Shown piece by piece: positions 7,886-15,883 of a DNA stretch of 33,291 bases. The DNA lies in NCBI GenBank assembly GCA_964491515.1, contig CAZBGQ010000021.1, positions 1 to 33,291 of the forward strand, given 5' to 3'. Position numbers and translations under genes: made by a program. The notes beneath the pieces were generated by a model, which saw only the letters and a program-made list of their open reading frames with translations, was not told the origin of the DNA and searched no databases. Each line of letters begins with the position of its first letter. Within the stretch, counting starts at the first letter, position 1. The stretch is from CAZBGQ01 sp964491515 (GTDB lineage: Bacteria > Patescibacteriota > Gracilibacteria > UBA1369 > UBA12473).

Positions 7886-9856
7886 TTAATTGATAACGAT
7901 GTATTTGCATGAGCGCTTGAAAGGTTTGAACTCAGTCCCTCCTCCTTCCATGAATTTACTGAAAAATTCTACGAACTGAAGACGAGCGGAGTGAATGAAG
8001 GCGCCTAGTGCAGATAAAACAAGATTCATAAGGTGCCCGAGAATAAGTACAATGATAGCTACTACGATTCCAACAACCGGAATAAGGTCATAGGCGAGTT
8101 GAGCGATTATATTCATAGCGAAGGCAATAATTCCTGTTGCAAGTCCAAGGGCCATGATACGAGAATAAGAAAGAATATCACTTAAGTAACCGACAAGGCC
8201 GTAAAGAGAAAGAATCCCGATACCGATTTTTCCGGCGATGCTTTTTTGTTTGTACCCTTGAGTGCAAACCATGGTTATGGCACCTCCGATTACAAGCCAT
8301 TTAGTGATTTCTGCGTATTCATTAGGGATCAGTACTCCTGCTGACGCCAAGCTGAATCCGATGATAACAAGAAGGAAATAAACCCAGAGAAAGCTATCGA
8401 TGAAGGCGCTGAGGTACTGCTTTTGTTTGATTTTCCAAACTCCATCAATGATTTTTCCGATGAGTATTTGGACGATTCCTAGTACAAGTGCCAAGATCAA
8501 GAAGGTGAGAGGACCACTTCCGGCTGCCGCATTGATGATTTGTCCTTTAAACATATCACCATCAACCATAAAGGCGGGCGCTTGCTCCACAGTGAGTCCG
8601 AAATAACCTCCGAAAAAGTATCCTGCAACCATAGTCACAACACCTCCCCACATGAGTAGTTTGATGAGGCCGGTGCTTTCTTTGGGTAGATTGAAAAATT
8701 TAAGTATGCCTCCCATTATAAGGAATAATAAGAGTCCGTATCCGGCATCTGTGAGGCAAAGTCCGAAAAATACGATAAAGAATGTAGCCAACAGTGGAGT
8801 TGGGTCTACTTCGTTTGCCAAAGGAAATCCGTATAGTTTTGTCACGGACTCAAATGGCCAGGATGATTTTCTGTTTCGAAGCTGGATAGGGAATTCTTCA
8901 CCTTCATCTGCCTCGATGACGTGAATCATGCTGTGTTTGGAAATTTCTTGGAGTTCATTTTCTAGGGTCTTAATATCTTGTTTAGCTACCCATCCTGTAA
9001 CTATGAAACTATAGGTGGTTCCCTTTAGTTTCTCTCGGACTTGGTGTTCTTCTTGTTGCCAGACAAAAACATCATGAACGATTTGAAGATTATCCATTCC
9101 TTTTGCGAGTTCTTTGTATTCTTTTTCGCATGTTTCTAGTTGGGCCTGGGCTTCGATCCGTTCTGTCGCAATGGCTTCAATGCGCTCCTTTACGCTCATG
9201 TCACAAGAGGGGAGTTCGATTTCTTGGAATTTGTGGTTAGTAAGGAGTTGTTTTCCTTCTCCTAGTTGTTCGTTCCCAAGTACAACCACAATGTAGCTAT
9301 TGGTTTGTCCTTCGCTTACTTTTTGTAGGTTAGTCAACGGACTTAGCTCGTGTAGGCTTTTTTTGAGTGCGTCGAATTCAGTGGTTAGTAGTTCCCCTGT
9401 AATAATGCGTACGCTTCCGGTGTTTCTTTTGGTATCTAGGTTGAATTTTAGGTTTGTCCAGTTGCCAAGTAGTGTTTCTTCGGAGTTGAGTGCGTGAAGT
9501 TTGTTTTGAGCGGCTACGTGTCGTTCTTCAATTTTTTGACCTTCTTTAATGGTTTTTCGATAGTCGAAGCTTTTAACAGTGCCAAGGGCGCTTTCTGGCG
9601 TGAGATTAATTCTTCCAGCCCAGATAGGACGTTTTTTGGCGTAAGGGGTGAGTAGTTTGATGGCGAAATCAGTGTTTGCGATTACAAAATCAGCATCATG
9701 GTTTTCTTTTTCGATGGCTTCGAGTGTGGCGTTGTCGTCTGACTCCGTGATGTCTCGAACTTCCATTACTCCTTTTTTTTGTAGTAACCCGAGCACCTTA
9801 TTAAGGTCCTTTTTCATTCCGAGAATCTGTATTTTGTCCATGGGAAGGACGGCCAT
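7886..9856 (-). CDS. atpI: V/A-type ATPase subunit I (membrane stator)
   Basis: Subunit I holds the two half-channels next to the K ring and anchors the peripheral stalks. The 656-aa length is typical. The N-terminal half (1-340) is soluble and partly coiled coil, starting VLPMDKIQILGMKKDLNKVL. The C-terminal half has about seven or eight transmembrane helices, starting at TPLLATFFIVFFGLCLTDAGYG (in segments). The essential arginine is seen in LSYSRIMALGLATG (R566). The end FMEGGGTEFKPFKR matches the family C-terminus. It lies between H and K, as in E. hirae. Secure. Confidence 0.96.
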   Translation of the reverse strand: MAVLPMDKIQILGMKKDLNKVLGLLQKKGVMEVRDITESDDNATLEAIEKENHDADFVIANTDFAIKLLTPYAKKRPIWAGRINLTPESALGTVKSFDYRKTIKEGQKIEERHVAAQNKLHALNSEETLLGNWTNLKFNLDTKRNTGSVRIITGELLTTEFDALKKSLHELSPLTNLQKVSEGQTNSYIVVVLGNEQLGEGKQLLTNHKFQEIELPSCDMSVKERIEAIATERIEAQAQLETCEKEYKELAKGMDNLQIVHDVFVWQQEEHQVREKLKGTTYSFIVTGWVAKQDIKTLENELQEISKHSMIHVIEADEGEEFPIQLRNRKSSWPFESVTKLYGFPLANEVDPTPLLATFFIVFFGLCLTDAGYGLLLFLIMGGILKFFNLPKESTGLIKLLMWGGVVTMVAGYFFGGYFGLTVEQAPAFMVDGDMFKGQIINAAAGSGPLTFLILALVLGIVQILIGKIIDGVWKIKQKQYLSAFIDSFLWVYFLLVIIGFSLASAGVLIPNEYAEITKWLVIGGAITMVCTQGYKQKSIAGKIGIGILSLYGLVGYLSDILSYSRIMALGLATGIIAFAMNIIAQLAYDLIPVVGIVVAIIVLILGHLMNLVLSALGAFIHSARLQFVEFFSKFMEGGGTEFKPFKRSCKYIVIN

Positions 9857-9860
9857 ATGA

Positions 9861-9895
9861 TTAGTTTTTAGTTGATAGTTTTTGGTTGATAGTCC
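9861..9895. repeat. TTAGTTTTTAGTTGATAG spacer repeat (I-H gap)
   Basis: TTAGTTTTTAG-TTGATAGTTTTTGG-TTGATAG units lie between atpH and atpI. This is the clearest match to the tract in the pyrD-pyrK gap at 30787-30820, where the flanking genes run in the opposite direction. Confidence 0.7.
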
Positions 9896-10219
9896 TTAAA
9901 TGCCGACGTAATCGGTGAATGCTTTAACACTGGTACGAACAGCTTGGTCTTGTCGTTGTTCTGCTTGTTGTTTCATGGTTTGAATTTCTTTTTCGCCTCC
10001 GCTGAGCTTTTCTTTACAGATTTTGCTTGCTTCCTCTCTGGCTGTAGAAATTTTTTCTTTGCCAGCTTTTTTCCCTTCTTCTTCAAATTGTTCGAATTTT
10101 TTTTCTTCGGCTTCTCGCGTGTTGATGATTTGTTGATGATTTCTTTTCTTTGCCTCTTCTATCATTTTCTTTGCTTCCTTCTCTGTGTCGTGAATGTCGG
10201 TGATTGGATGGGTGGACAT
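9896..10219 (-). CDS. atpH: V/A-type ATPase subunit H/G (peripheral stalk coiled coil)
   Basis: This is the small partner of subunit E in the peripheral stalk (NtpF in E. hirae). The 107-aa protein is almost entirely one charged helix: about residues 8-95 are Glu/Lys/Gln-rich with heptad character (KEAKKMIEEAKKR, EEGKKAGKEKI, EEASKICKEKL). It has no hydrophobic core or membrane segment. It is the first gene of the operon, exactly where ntpF stands. The call rests on coiled-coil character and position, since this subunit is poorly conserved. The 116 bp upstream of its start should hold the operon promoter, but I see no strong -35/-10 pair there. Confidence 0.82.
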   Translation of the reverse strand: MSTHPITDIHDTEKEAKKMIEEAKKRNHQQIINTREAEEKKFEQFEEEGKKAGKEKISTAREEASKICKEKLSGGEKEIQTMKQQAEQRQDQAVRTSVKAFTDYVGI

Positions 10220-10335
10220 ATTTTCTTGGTTAAATATACGACTAGACTAGATCATCTCCTGTCGCTTGCGCGCAGAGTTTAGTTATATTGTTTGAAAAAA
10301 TCAAGGGTCTTATCTTTTATATTTCATGCATTTAG

Positions 10336-10363
10336 TTGACATTCTCTGCTAAGATGGTAGTGT
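10336..10363 (+). promoter_or_regulatory. Probable promoter of the degenerate kinase-like gene
   Basis: TTGACA (10336-10341), a 16-bp spacer and TAGTGT (10358-10363) with an upstream TG lie before the ATG at 10387. The spacer contains TGCTAAGATGG, closely similar to the sequence 6-7 bp downstream of TTGAC in front of two other orphan genes (14102 and 17075). Confidence 0.45.
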
Positions 10364-10386
10364 TTGTCCCTTTTCATTATTTTTCA

Positions 10387-11715
10387 ATGGCATCTACTGA
10401 AATAGATCATCTATGGGAATCGGCTCAAGAAGAGCTTGCTGCGCTAGACGCAGCGGGAAATGAGACTGAACATGAGTTTGCTTTGGAGCGGCTTGCGTTG
10501 ACTGAGGCTCTTAATGCGGTTACGGATAAACCGATTTTTTTTGGTGAAATGATGAGTGGTCATGATTGGCGGTATGACCGGGATGTTGAGGGAGGCTTGG
10601 CTCAAGGGGTTACGCCGGATGGTTTTGATGCTTATACGCCTTTTAATGTGGTTAATCGTGGAATAGTGAGAGCTATCAGACAGGAATCGGCGTTTCGTGA
10701 GTTATATGAGGGTTCGGAGTACGTGGTGGTGTCTTCTTTGAAGGAAGGATCACACCATGGTATTTATAAGGTTTCGTTTCATGGGGAAGGTGAAGAGGTG
10801 GCCAGTTATGTATTGTCGGTGTCTAAGTCTACGGCGCTTAATGAGATAACGTGCTTGGATGCAGAACGACTGCACTTTTTGGAAAAGACAAATAAGGTTC
10901 CGAAAGTGTATGGGACAGGCGCACTTCCGATTGATTCTGCCAATGCCTATATGATGTTGGAATTTTTGCCATGTAGTGAGATTAGCCTCCATAAAGGAGA
11001 AGACGGAGCTAGAGAGTTTCAATTTTTAGAAGGAGGAAATGATTCGCCTCATGTATCGACAAAAGTGCCACATGAAGTCATGGGAAGGAAAATGATGGAG
11101 ACCGTTTTTGAGGTTATGTTTTCAACTTCAGGGGCTTTGTCTATACCTCAAATATTACGTGGTGATTTGGTGTGGGTTTGGGATCCGGAATGCCCGGATG
11201 ATCCTGAAAAAGGGAAGGTTATGTTGATTTCTACAGCCAATGCGTTGACTTTGTTGGATCATCCTTATCATCGACGTCAGCTTAATGATTTGAATCGGTG
11301 TTTGAGTGCGGTGGGGGAGGAAGATCATTTATTGGATTCTTTTTCTATGTTGTCTGCTTTGAATGCGCGTTGGGATTCGGAATCTATTGATCGTTTTTAC
11401 CATGAGATGGCAGTGGATCATGTGGCTCCTGATGAGTTGGACCCCGAACAGCAGGCACATATTGTTTATCCTTATAATGCTCAGAATATTAAGAAAGGGT
11501 TGTTGTCTGCTGAGTTGGATACTGCTGCGTTTGGGAGGGCCTTTTTTGGTCTGTATTTTGCGCTTCGCGTTATGACGGATGAAGGCAGAAAAAAGCGTAC
11601 AAATGAGACGTTGACGGGATTGTGTCAGCTGTATGATGCGTTGCATCTCTTATGGATGGGAGCGGCTCATTCAGATGTTGATTTGAGACAGGCTCTTCTT
11701 ACTTTGGGAGCGTAG
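10387..11715 (+). CDS. Unknown protein with a degenerate APH/choline-kinase-like fold (442 aa)
   Basis: No clear family is recognised. Residues 112-195 resemble the N-lobe of aminoglycoside-phosphotransferase-like kinases: a glycine turn (KEGSHHGIYKVSF), a beta strand with a possible lysine (SVSKS, K147), a helix with Glu (E153 or E160), VPKVYGTG and the hinge-like strand AYMMLEFLP. The expected HGDxHxxN loop appears as ILRGDLVWVW (257-266), and the metal-binding DxD/DFG position as VMLISTANAL (278-287). Catalytic and metal residues therefore seem lost, suggesting a pseudokinase. The frame extends to a TTG at 10336, but that TTG is part of a TTGACA promoter box, so I prefer the ATG at 10387. 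It ends 12 bp from the convergent exonuclease gene. The kinase-like call is a motif reading only. Confidence 0.7.
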   Translation: MASTEIDHLWESAQEELAALDAAGNETEHEFALERLALTEALNAVTDKPIFFGEMMSGHDWRYDRDVEGGLAQGVTPDGFDAYTPFNVVNRGIVRAIRQESAFRELYEGSEYVVVSSLKEGSHHGIYKVSFHGEGEEVASYVLSVSKSTALNEITCLDAERLHFLEKTNKVPKVYGTGALPIDSANAYMMLEFLPCSEISLHKGEDGAREFQFLEGGNDSPHVSTKVPHEVMGRKMMETVFEVMFSTSGALSIPQILRGDLVWVWDPECPDDPEKGKVMLISTANALTLLDHPYHRRQLNDLNRCLSAVGEEDHLLDSFSMLSALNARWDSESIDRFYHEMAVDHVAPDELDPEQQAHIVYPYNAQNIKKGLLSAELDTAAFGRAFFGLYFALRVMTDEGRKKRTNETLTGLCQLYDALHLLWMGAAHSDVDLRQALLTLGA

Positions 11716-11727
11716 GGTTAGGACCTT

Positions 11728-14055
11728 CTAGTTCATGATTTGAACTCTTTTGGAGAAGGCGGACATGAGAGCTCCACTGTATTGTTCGATGCGAGGGTCC
11801 AACATATGAACTTCGAGTGGGCTTGTTTGGGTTTTGAAGCTATGTAGATATTGTTTGAGTGCAAGGATGGCGGTGGGGATGGTGTATTCAGTGAAGTTGT
11901 TTTTCATTAGGTCGCAGTCGTTTTTTAGGACTGGGTGCCAAGGGAATCTGAATGGGATTCGGTGAATGAGGAGGGTGTCTATTTCGGTGCCTTTTGAAGA
12001 TGTGAGAATTGTTTTGTATAGACGGCTATTCCCGATGATTAAGGTTTTGATTGAGTTGTTTTCGAATCGTAGTTTGATTTTCCCGATGCCGCCGCTGACG
12101 CCTTGGGCAAAGAGATTCCACTTTTCTTTGTCGACATGTGGTTCGATTAAGCTGTGTAATTGTTCGGCCGCTTTTATTGAATTGGTTAATAGAAAAACAC
12201 TGGATTCTGTTTCGTGTTGAGCGAGAAGTCGTCGGATGATCTGAGCGGTTTCGGTATTGTTGGCCGGGACTTTAACGTTTGGGAGGTAGGGATAGAAGAA
12301 GAGAGGTAGTGGGATGGGAGGTGTTTGAGCAGAAAGATGAATTTTTTCTAGTTCGGAAGGGAGTTCTAGTCGTCGTTTGAGGAAACTAAATGATCCGTTT
12401 ACAGTTCCAAAGTGGGTGAGTCCGTTTAGGGTTTTGAATTTCCCCCATAGGTGTTTTAGTAGAAGGTCTTTAGGGCTTTCTGGGCAGGCTCGGAGGATGA
12501 CGTTTTCGTAGGCATCGATGTTTATCCATGTCATTACGCCAGGAGTCAGGTTGAAGGCTTTTTTGAGTGCTCGAAATTGGTTTTGTGTGAAAGGAGAGGT
12601 TTGGTCGATGCTTCCGCTGATGGAAGTGAGCAGGTCTTTTATTTTTGATCCTTCGTTGCTGTGTAAGTGCTGAGGCTCCAATATCAGTTGTTGAGATCCG
12701 GGATATTTATTGCCGGAGTCGTCTTCATAGAATTTTTCGAGTAGAAGGCCTAGCATCCCAAATAAAATGCCGAAGCTGTTTTTGAGTGGATCAGGAAGGC
12801 TGCTAGCAAATTGGTCTAGTGAGAATTGATTGGTGAAACTGTGTAATGTGGCTTCTTCTAATTCTTCTATCTGATCAATGATGAGGTGTGCTTTTTCGGG
12901 AAGAATGGTTGCTTTGCGTACAATGTTTTCTAACATGACGCTTGGATGTACGACTAGTACGGGAGTGTATTTTGCGTTTTTGAATGCTTTCCCATAGAAA
13001 GAATCTGGGTCTGGGGCTGCTGGATTGGCTAGGTTTTGAGCTTCTGACACACTTTCCCAAGTGATTTGTTCATCATTCCCAATCGAGAGTTCGCTTTTGA
13101 GTCCGGTTTTTGTGTGGTCTAGCCAGAGCATTATTTTGATGGCCATTCGGGTTTCTTTATCGGTAAATGCGGTTTGTGTTAGGAATTTTTTGAAATAGGT
13201 TTGATTGAATGTTCGTCGAGGATTTTCGAGGTGGGCGATGGCAGTATCGGTTGGAAATTGTTCCGGACGAGGAGTGACAATGACAACATGTTCGCCGGTC
13301 TGTTCCGCCATGTGAGTGGCGGTTAGTGTGATGTCTAGAGGAGTGTAGTCGGGGCATTCGATAAGAGAGGATTTTCCGGTGGTGAGGTTTTCAAAAAGTT
13401 GTTGTTGAAGTTTTTCTGAGAGTGGGGCGGAAAAAGTAGGGGTTGATGAAGTGGTAGTTTTTGTCGGGGTCGGGGATTCGCCAAGAACACTGAGGAAGGT
13501 GTCTTTCCATGACCATTCGCTTTTGGAAAGAAGCTCTTGGAGTGGCTTAATGTGGTGTTCGGGGGTTTCCTTTATTTTTTGAAGGAGGAGTTTGTAGAGT
13601 TCGATCGCCACACGAGTGTCGTCGTCGGCACGGTGTTTGTTGGGATGAGGTAGTTGGTACTTTTCGCTCAGAATTTCTAAGCTGTAGGATTCTTCGTTGG
13701 GAAGAAGTGTTTGGGCGAGTTGGAATGTGTCGAGAGGAGTGGCTTCTTCAGCAATTCCGTTTGCGTTTAGGAAGTCGATATCGAATTGAATTGAATGTCC
13801 AAGAATAGGATAGTTTCCAATGAATTCAATGATTTGTGGTTTGAGTTCGTCTAGTGTTGGCTTTCCCTTAATCTCTTCATTCGTGATGCCGGTGATGTGG
13901 GTGATGATCTGTGGAATGGGAATGCCTGGATCAATCACAAAGTGAAGTTCTTCTAAAATCGTGCCATCAGGTTTCATTTTCATGGCCGCAAATTCGATGA
14001 TTTTATCTTTGCGAGCTTGAAGGCCGGTGGTTTCGAGGTCTAGTGCAATGTACAT
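11728..14055 (-). CDS. DnaQ-type 3'-5' exonuclease fused to an apparently inactive DinG-like helicase
   Basis: The N-terminal DEDDh exonuclease (1-165) looks intact: ExoI DLETTG (D6, E8), ExoII HSIQFDID (D92) and ExoIII HRADDD (H141, D146). After a Thr/Ser/Pro-rich linker (195-210) comes a region laid out like DinG/XPD superfamily 2 helicases, the same fusion as Gram-positive DinG. The motor motifs are missing, however. The Walker A position reads LIECPDYTPLDITL (231-244) instead of an EAGTGTGKT type, the DEAH box reads DQIE (394-397), and the motif VI QGxGRxIR region reads LKQYLHSFKTQTS. Structural landmarks such as HRIPFRFPWHP and VHMLDPRIEQY are kept. It is probably a nuclease with a structural or DNA-binding helicase remnant. 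The 775-aa length is slightly shorter than usual. Confidence 0.85.
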   Translation of the reverse strand: MYIALDLETTGLQARKDKIIEFAAMKMKPDGTILEELHFVIDPGIPIPQIITHITGITNEEIKGKPTLDELKPQIIEFIGNYPILGHSIQFDIDFLNANGIAEEATPLDTFQLAQTLLPNEESYSLEILSEKYQLPHPNKHRADDDTRVAIELYKLLLQKIKETPEHHIKPLQELLSKSEWSWKDTFLSVLGESPTPTKTTTSSTPTFSAPLSEKLQQQLFENLTTGKSSLIECPDYTPLDITLTATHMAEQTGEHVVIVTPRPEQFPTDTAIAHLENPRRTFNQTYFKKFLTQTAFTDKETRMAIKIMLWLDHTKTGLKSELSIGNDEQITWESVSEAQNLANPAAPDPDSFYGKAFKNAKYTPVLVVHPSVMLENIVRKATILPEKAHLIIDQIEELEEATLHSFTNQFSLDQFASSLPDPLKNSFGILFGMLGLLLEKFYEDDSGNKYPGSQQLILEPQHLHSNEGSKIKDLLTSISGSIDQTSPFTQNQFRALKKAFNLTPGVMTWINIDAYENVILRACPESPKDLLLKHLWGKFKTLNGLTHFGTVNGSFSFLKRRLELPSELEKIHLSAQTPPIPLPLFFYPYLPNVKVPANNTETAQIIRRLLAQHETESSVFLLTNSIKAAEQLHSLIEPHVDKEKWNLFAQGVSGGIGKIKLRFENNSIKTLIIGNSRLYKTILTSSKGTEIDTLLIHRIPFRFPWHPVLKNDCDLMKNNFTEYTIPTAILALKQYLHSFKTQTSPLEVHMLDPRIEQYSGALMSAFSKRVQIMN

Positions 14056-14101
14056 GTGAGGAGCATACAGGCATCTTGAGGGAATTCTTAGAGCGTTCAG
14101 G

Positions 14102-14143
14102 TTGACGAATCTGTTAAAATGGTTTATTTTTTCTTCTTATAAT
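14102..14143 (+). promoter_or_regulatory. Promoter region of the methyltransferase-fusion gene
   Basis: There are two readings. TTGACG (14102-14107) with a 17-bp spacer to TATTTT (14125-14130) is a conventional pair. A perfect TATAAT at 14138-14143 lies exactly 7 nt before the ATG at 14151 and would give a leaderless transcript. The spacer also contains TGTTAAAATGG, the block shared with the promoters at 10336 and 17075. Confidence 0.5.
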
Positions 14144-14150
14144 TTTTTTT

Positions 14151-15773
14151 ATGGGAAAAGGGCCAGATTATTATTATTTACCTTGTGAGGAACCATCTGA
14201 GGATGATTCCGGTGGGATGACGTTGTTAGTCAAAAAGAGGTCAATGCAAATTGCGCAGGAAGGCCTTTATGAGATTGGTTTGCGAATTGCGGCTGCGTTT
14301 CCTCCTGGTCTGATACAAGCAGGAGCTTTCTGGGATTATTTGCAATCCGAATACCATGCGCTGGAAGATGTTTTTCAGTTTTTATATAGAGGTTTAAGGA
14401 ATGATTATGCAAACTTGTCGCTTTTGGGAAAATATCAGGGGAGAGAGCCGGTTAAATTTTTAAAGCTTCGAGACCAAACAACATCGGTGGTTCGTCTTGT
14501 TAGTCAATGGGATGCTGTAGAATGTCAGCTTATTCGTAGTTCAGATGTTTTGGGAGAATTTACAACGAATTGTCCCCATGTTGAATTGGAGGAGTTTTTA
14601 GAAGAATTGCCAAATGCTCCTTGTATAAGGATGGAGAAAGAGAAAGGAAAATTAAAGGATAGAATGGATCAAGTCTCTGCATTGGGGGGACGACGGGAAA
14701 AGTTGATTAAGGCCTTTGGCGTAAAGGAGCGTGTGCTAAGTAAGCTAAATTGGCCTGAGCCTTGGGATGAATGGATGGATCCAGATATTGTCCGTGTTGG
14801 AGATGCAATTATTTTAAGATTAATGCTTTGGAAGAGGAGGCTGCGACGAGGAATGGGGTTAGCAGAACATCAAATTCATCAGGTGGAGGAAGAGGTTTTA
14901 AAGGAAATGGGTAAAACTGCCACAAAGGTTTTGTGTACTATTAGTTCGGATTATTTACGCCCAGAAGGGCGGGCGGAAGTATATCGGGTATGGCCTAAAC
15001 GAGGGAATGGAGAATTCTCGTGGCGACTGGTTCCTTGGGGGGCGCCTAAGTATGTTTTTTTGAAGGGAATGAATTGGCAGCTTCTACGTGAGATTAGAGG
15101 AAATTGTGAGCATTTATTGACGCAGTTTGAGGCTATTCAACTGGAATTTGAAGAAAGAGCGGGTTCTGGAGAGTTGTCGTTAGTCCCTGATCCGGATGAA
15201 GAGGCGGGGAAATTGGGATTGCCTCAAAGGGAGGGAGATTTGAGTTTTTCTGAGTCTGAGGGAGGAGAGCTTGGTTTCCCTCCTAAAATAGTAGATGCTA
15301 TTCAAAACTCGCCTGATACGATTGAGCGTTTGGTGGTTGAGGTGGGGAGCGAAGGAATTCCATCTGCATTTTGTGCCGGACGGGGACTAGGAGGGGCGAA
15401 TGAATTGTATGTTTCGGTGCATGGACCTAGGAGTGATGTCTCTGTCTTGGAAGAAGAAAAAAGGTATGGAGATCAAGAGCAATTTGTGAGCTTGGAGGCA
15501 GATTGTCGGGCATTTCCTTTTCCTAACGAAAGCGTGCATGAACTCATATTTAATAATGTGTTTGGATCTTATGATCGGGATCCGAAGATGATGGCGTCTT
15601 TTTTAACCGAAGCATCAAGAGTTTTAGTGAAAGGGGGAGAAATTCATATTACTGAAATGAATACTCCTTTTTTCATTCCGGATGAATGGTTTTTGGGAGG
15701 GAGTCCGGATCGAGATAGAGATACTCTAGTCGAAGCTAATGGGACTTATTTTGAATCGTTTGGATTGGGGTAA
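14151..15773 (+). CDS. Unknown N-terminal domain fused to a SAM-methyltransferase domain; frame broken near the C-terminus
   Basis: Residues 1-350 belong to no family I know but clearly resemble the next gene's product. Shared features are SSDVLGEFTTNCPHVELEEFL against GSDIHTDFPYVELERFF, a following charged helix, and later FSWRLVPWGAPKYVFLKG against FPYRFVPNKWALKRFLLKG. Residues 390-540 look like a class I methyltransferase: motif I RLVVEVGSEGIP, LEADCRAFPFPNESVHELIFNNV, and EASRVLVKGGEIHITE. The reading frame stops at 15773 in the last strands of this domain. The expected ending continues in the -1 frame to 15880, so the gene has lost or gained one base in the GGGG run at 15767-15770, or is frameshifted on purpose. 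It lies just upstream of its paralogue. Confidence 0.75.
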   Translation: MGKGPDYYYLPCEEPSEDDSGGMTLLVKKRSMQIAQEGLYEIGLRIAAAFPPGLIQAGAFWDYLQSEYHALEDVFQFLYRGLRNDYANLSLLGKYQGREPVKFLKLRDQTTSVVRLVSQWDAVECQLIRSSDVLGEFTTNCPHVELEEFLEELPNAPCIRMEKEKGKLKDRMDQVSALGGRREKLIKAFGVKERVLSKLNWPEPWDEWMDPDIVRVGDAIILRLMLWKRRLRRGMGLAEHQIHQVEEEVLKEMGKTATKVLCTISSDYLRPEGRAEVYRVWPKRGNGEFSWRLVPWGAPKYVFLKGMNWQLLREIRGNCEHLLTQFEAIQLEFEERAGSGELSLVPDPDEEAGKLGLPQREGDLSFSESEGGELGFPPKIVDAIQNSPDTIERLVVEVGSEGIPSAFCAGRGLGGANELYVSVHGPRSDVSVLEEEKRYGDQEQFVSLEADCRAFPFPNESVHELIFNNVFGSYDRDPKMMASFLTEASRVLVKGGEIHITEMNTPFFIPDEWFLGGSPDRDRDTLVEANGTYFESFGLG

Positions 15774-15880
15774 AAAGGTTGTCGACAGAGGATCAAGATA
15801 TTCGATTTTATCGGGCCCCTTTCCCGTGGAGGAATGATTTTTATCCGTCCGCATTTACGTTAACTTTAGTAAAAAATTAG
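15767..15880 (+). pseudogene. Out-of-frame C-terminal continuation of the methyltransferase gene
   Basis: Reading in the -1 frame from the GGGG run gives GVKRLSTEDQDIRFYRAPF then PWRNDFYPSAFTLTLVKN and a TAG at 15878. This resembles the closing beta strands of class I methyltransferases (aromatic-rich, ending in TLTLVK). The true gene would be 14151-15880 and end 3 bp before the next start. One extra G in the run restores the frame, so a sequencing or assembly slip, a real mutation and programmed frameshifting are all possible. Confidence 0.75.
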
Positions 15881-15883
15881 ATT

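Noticed and set aside
10336..10386. 17-residue N-terminal extension of the kinase-like protein from a TTG start
   Set aside because: The TTG is the first half of a TTGACA promoter box, and the ATG at 10387 is a better start.
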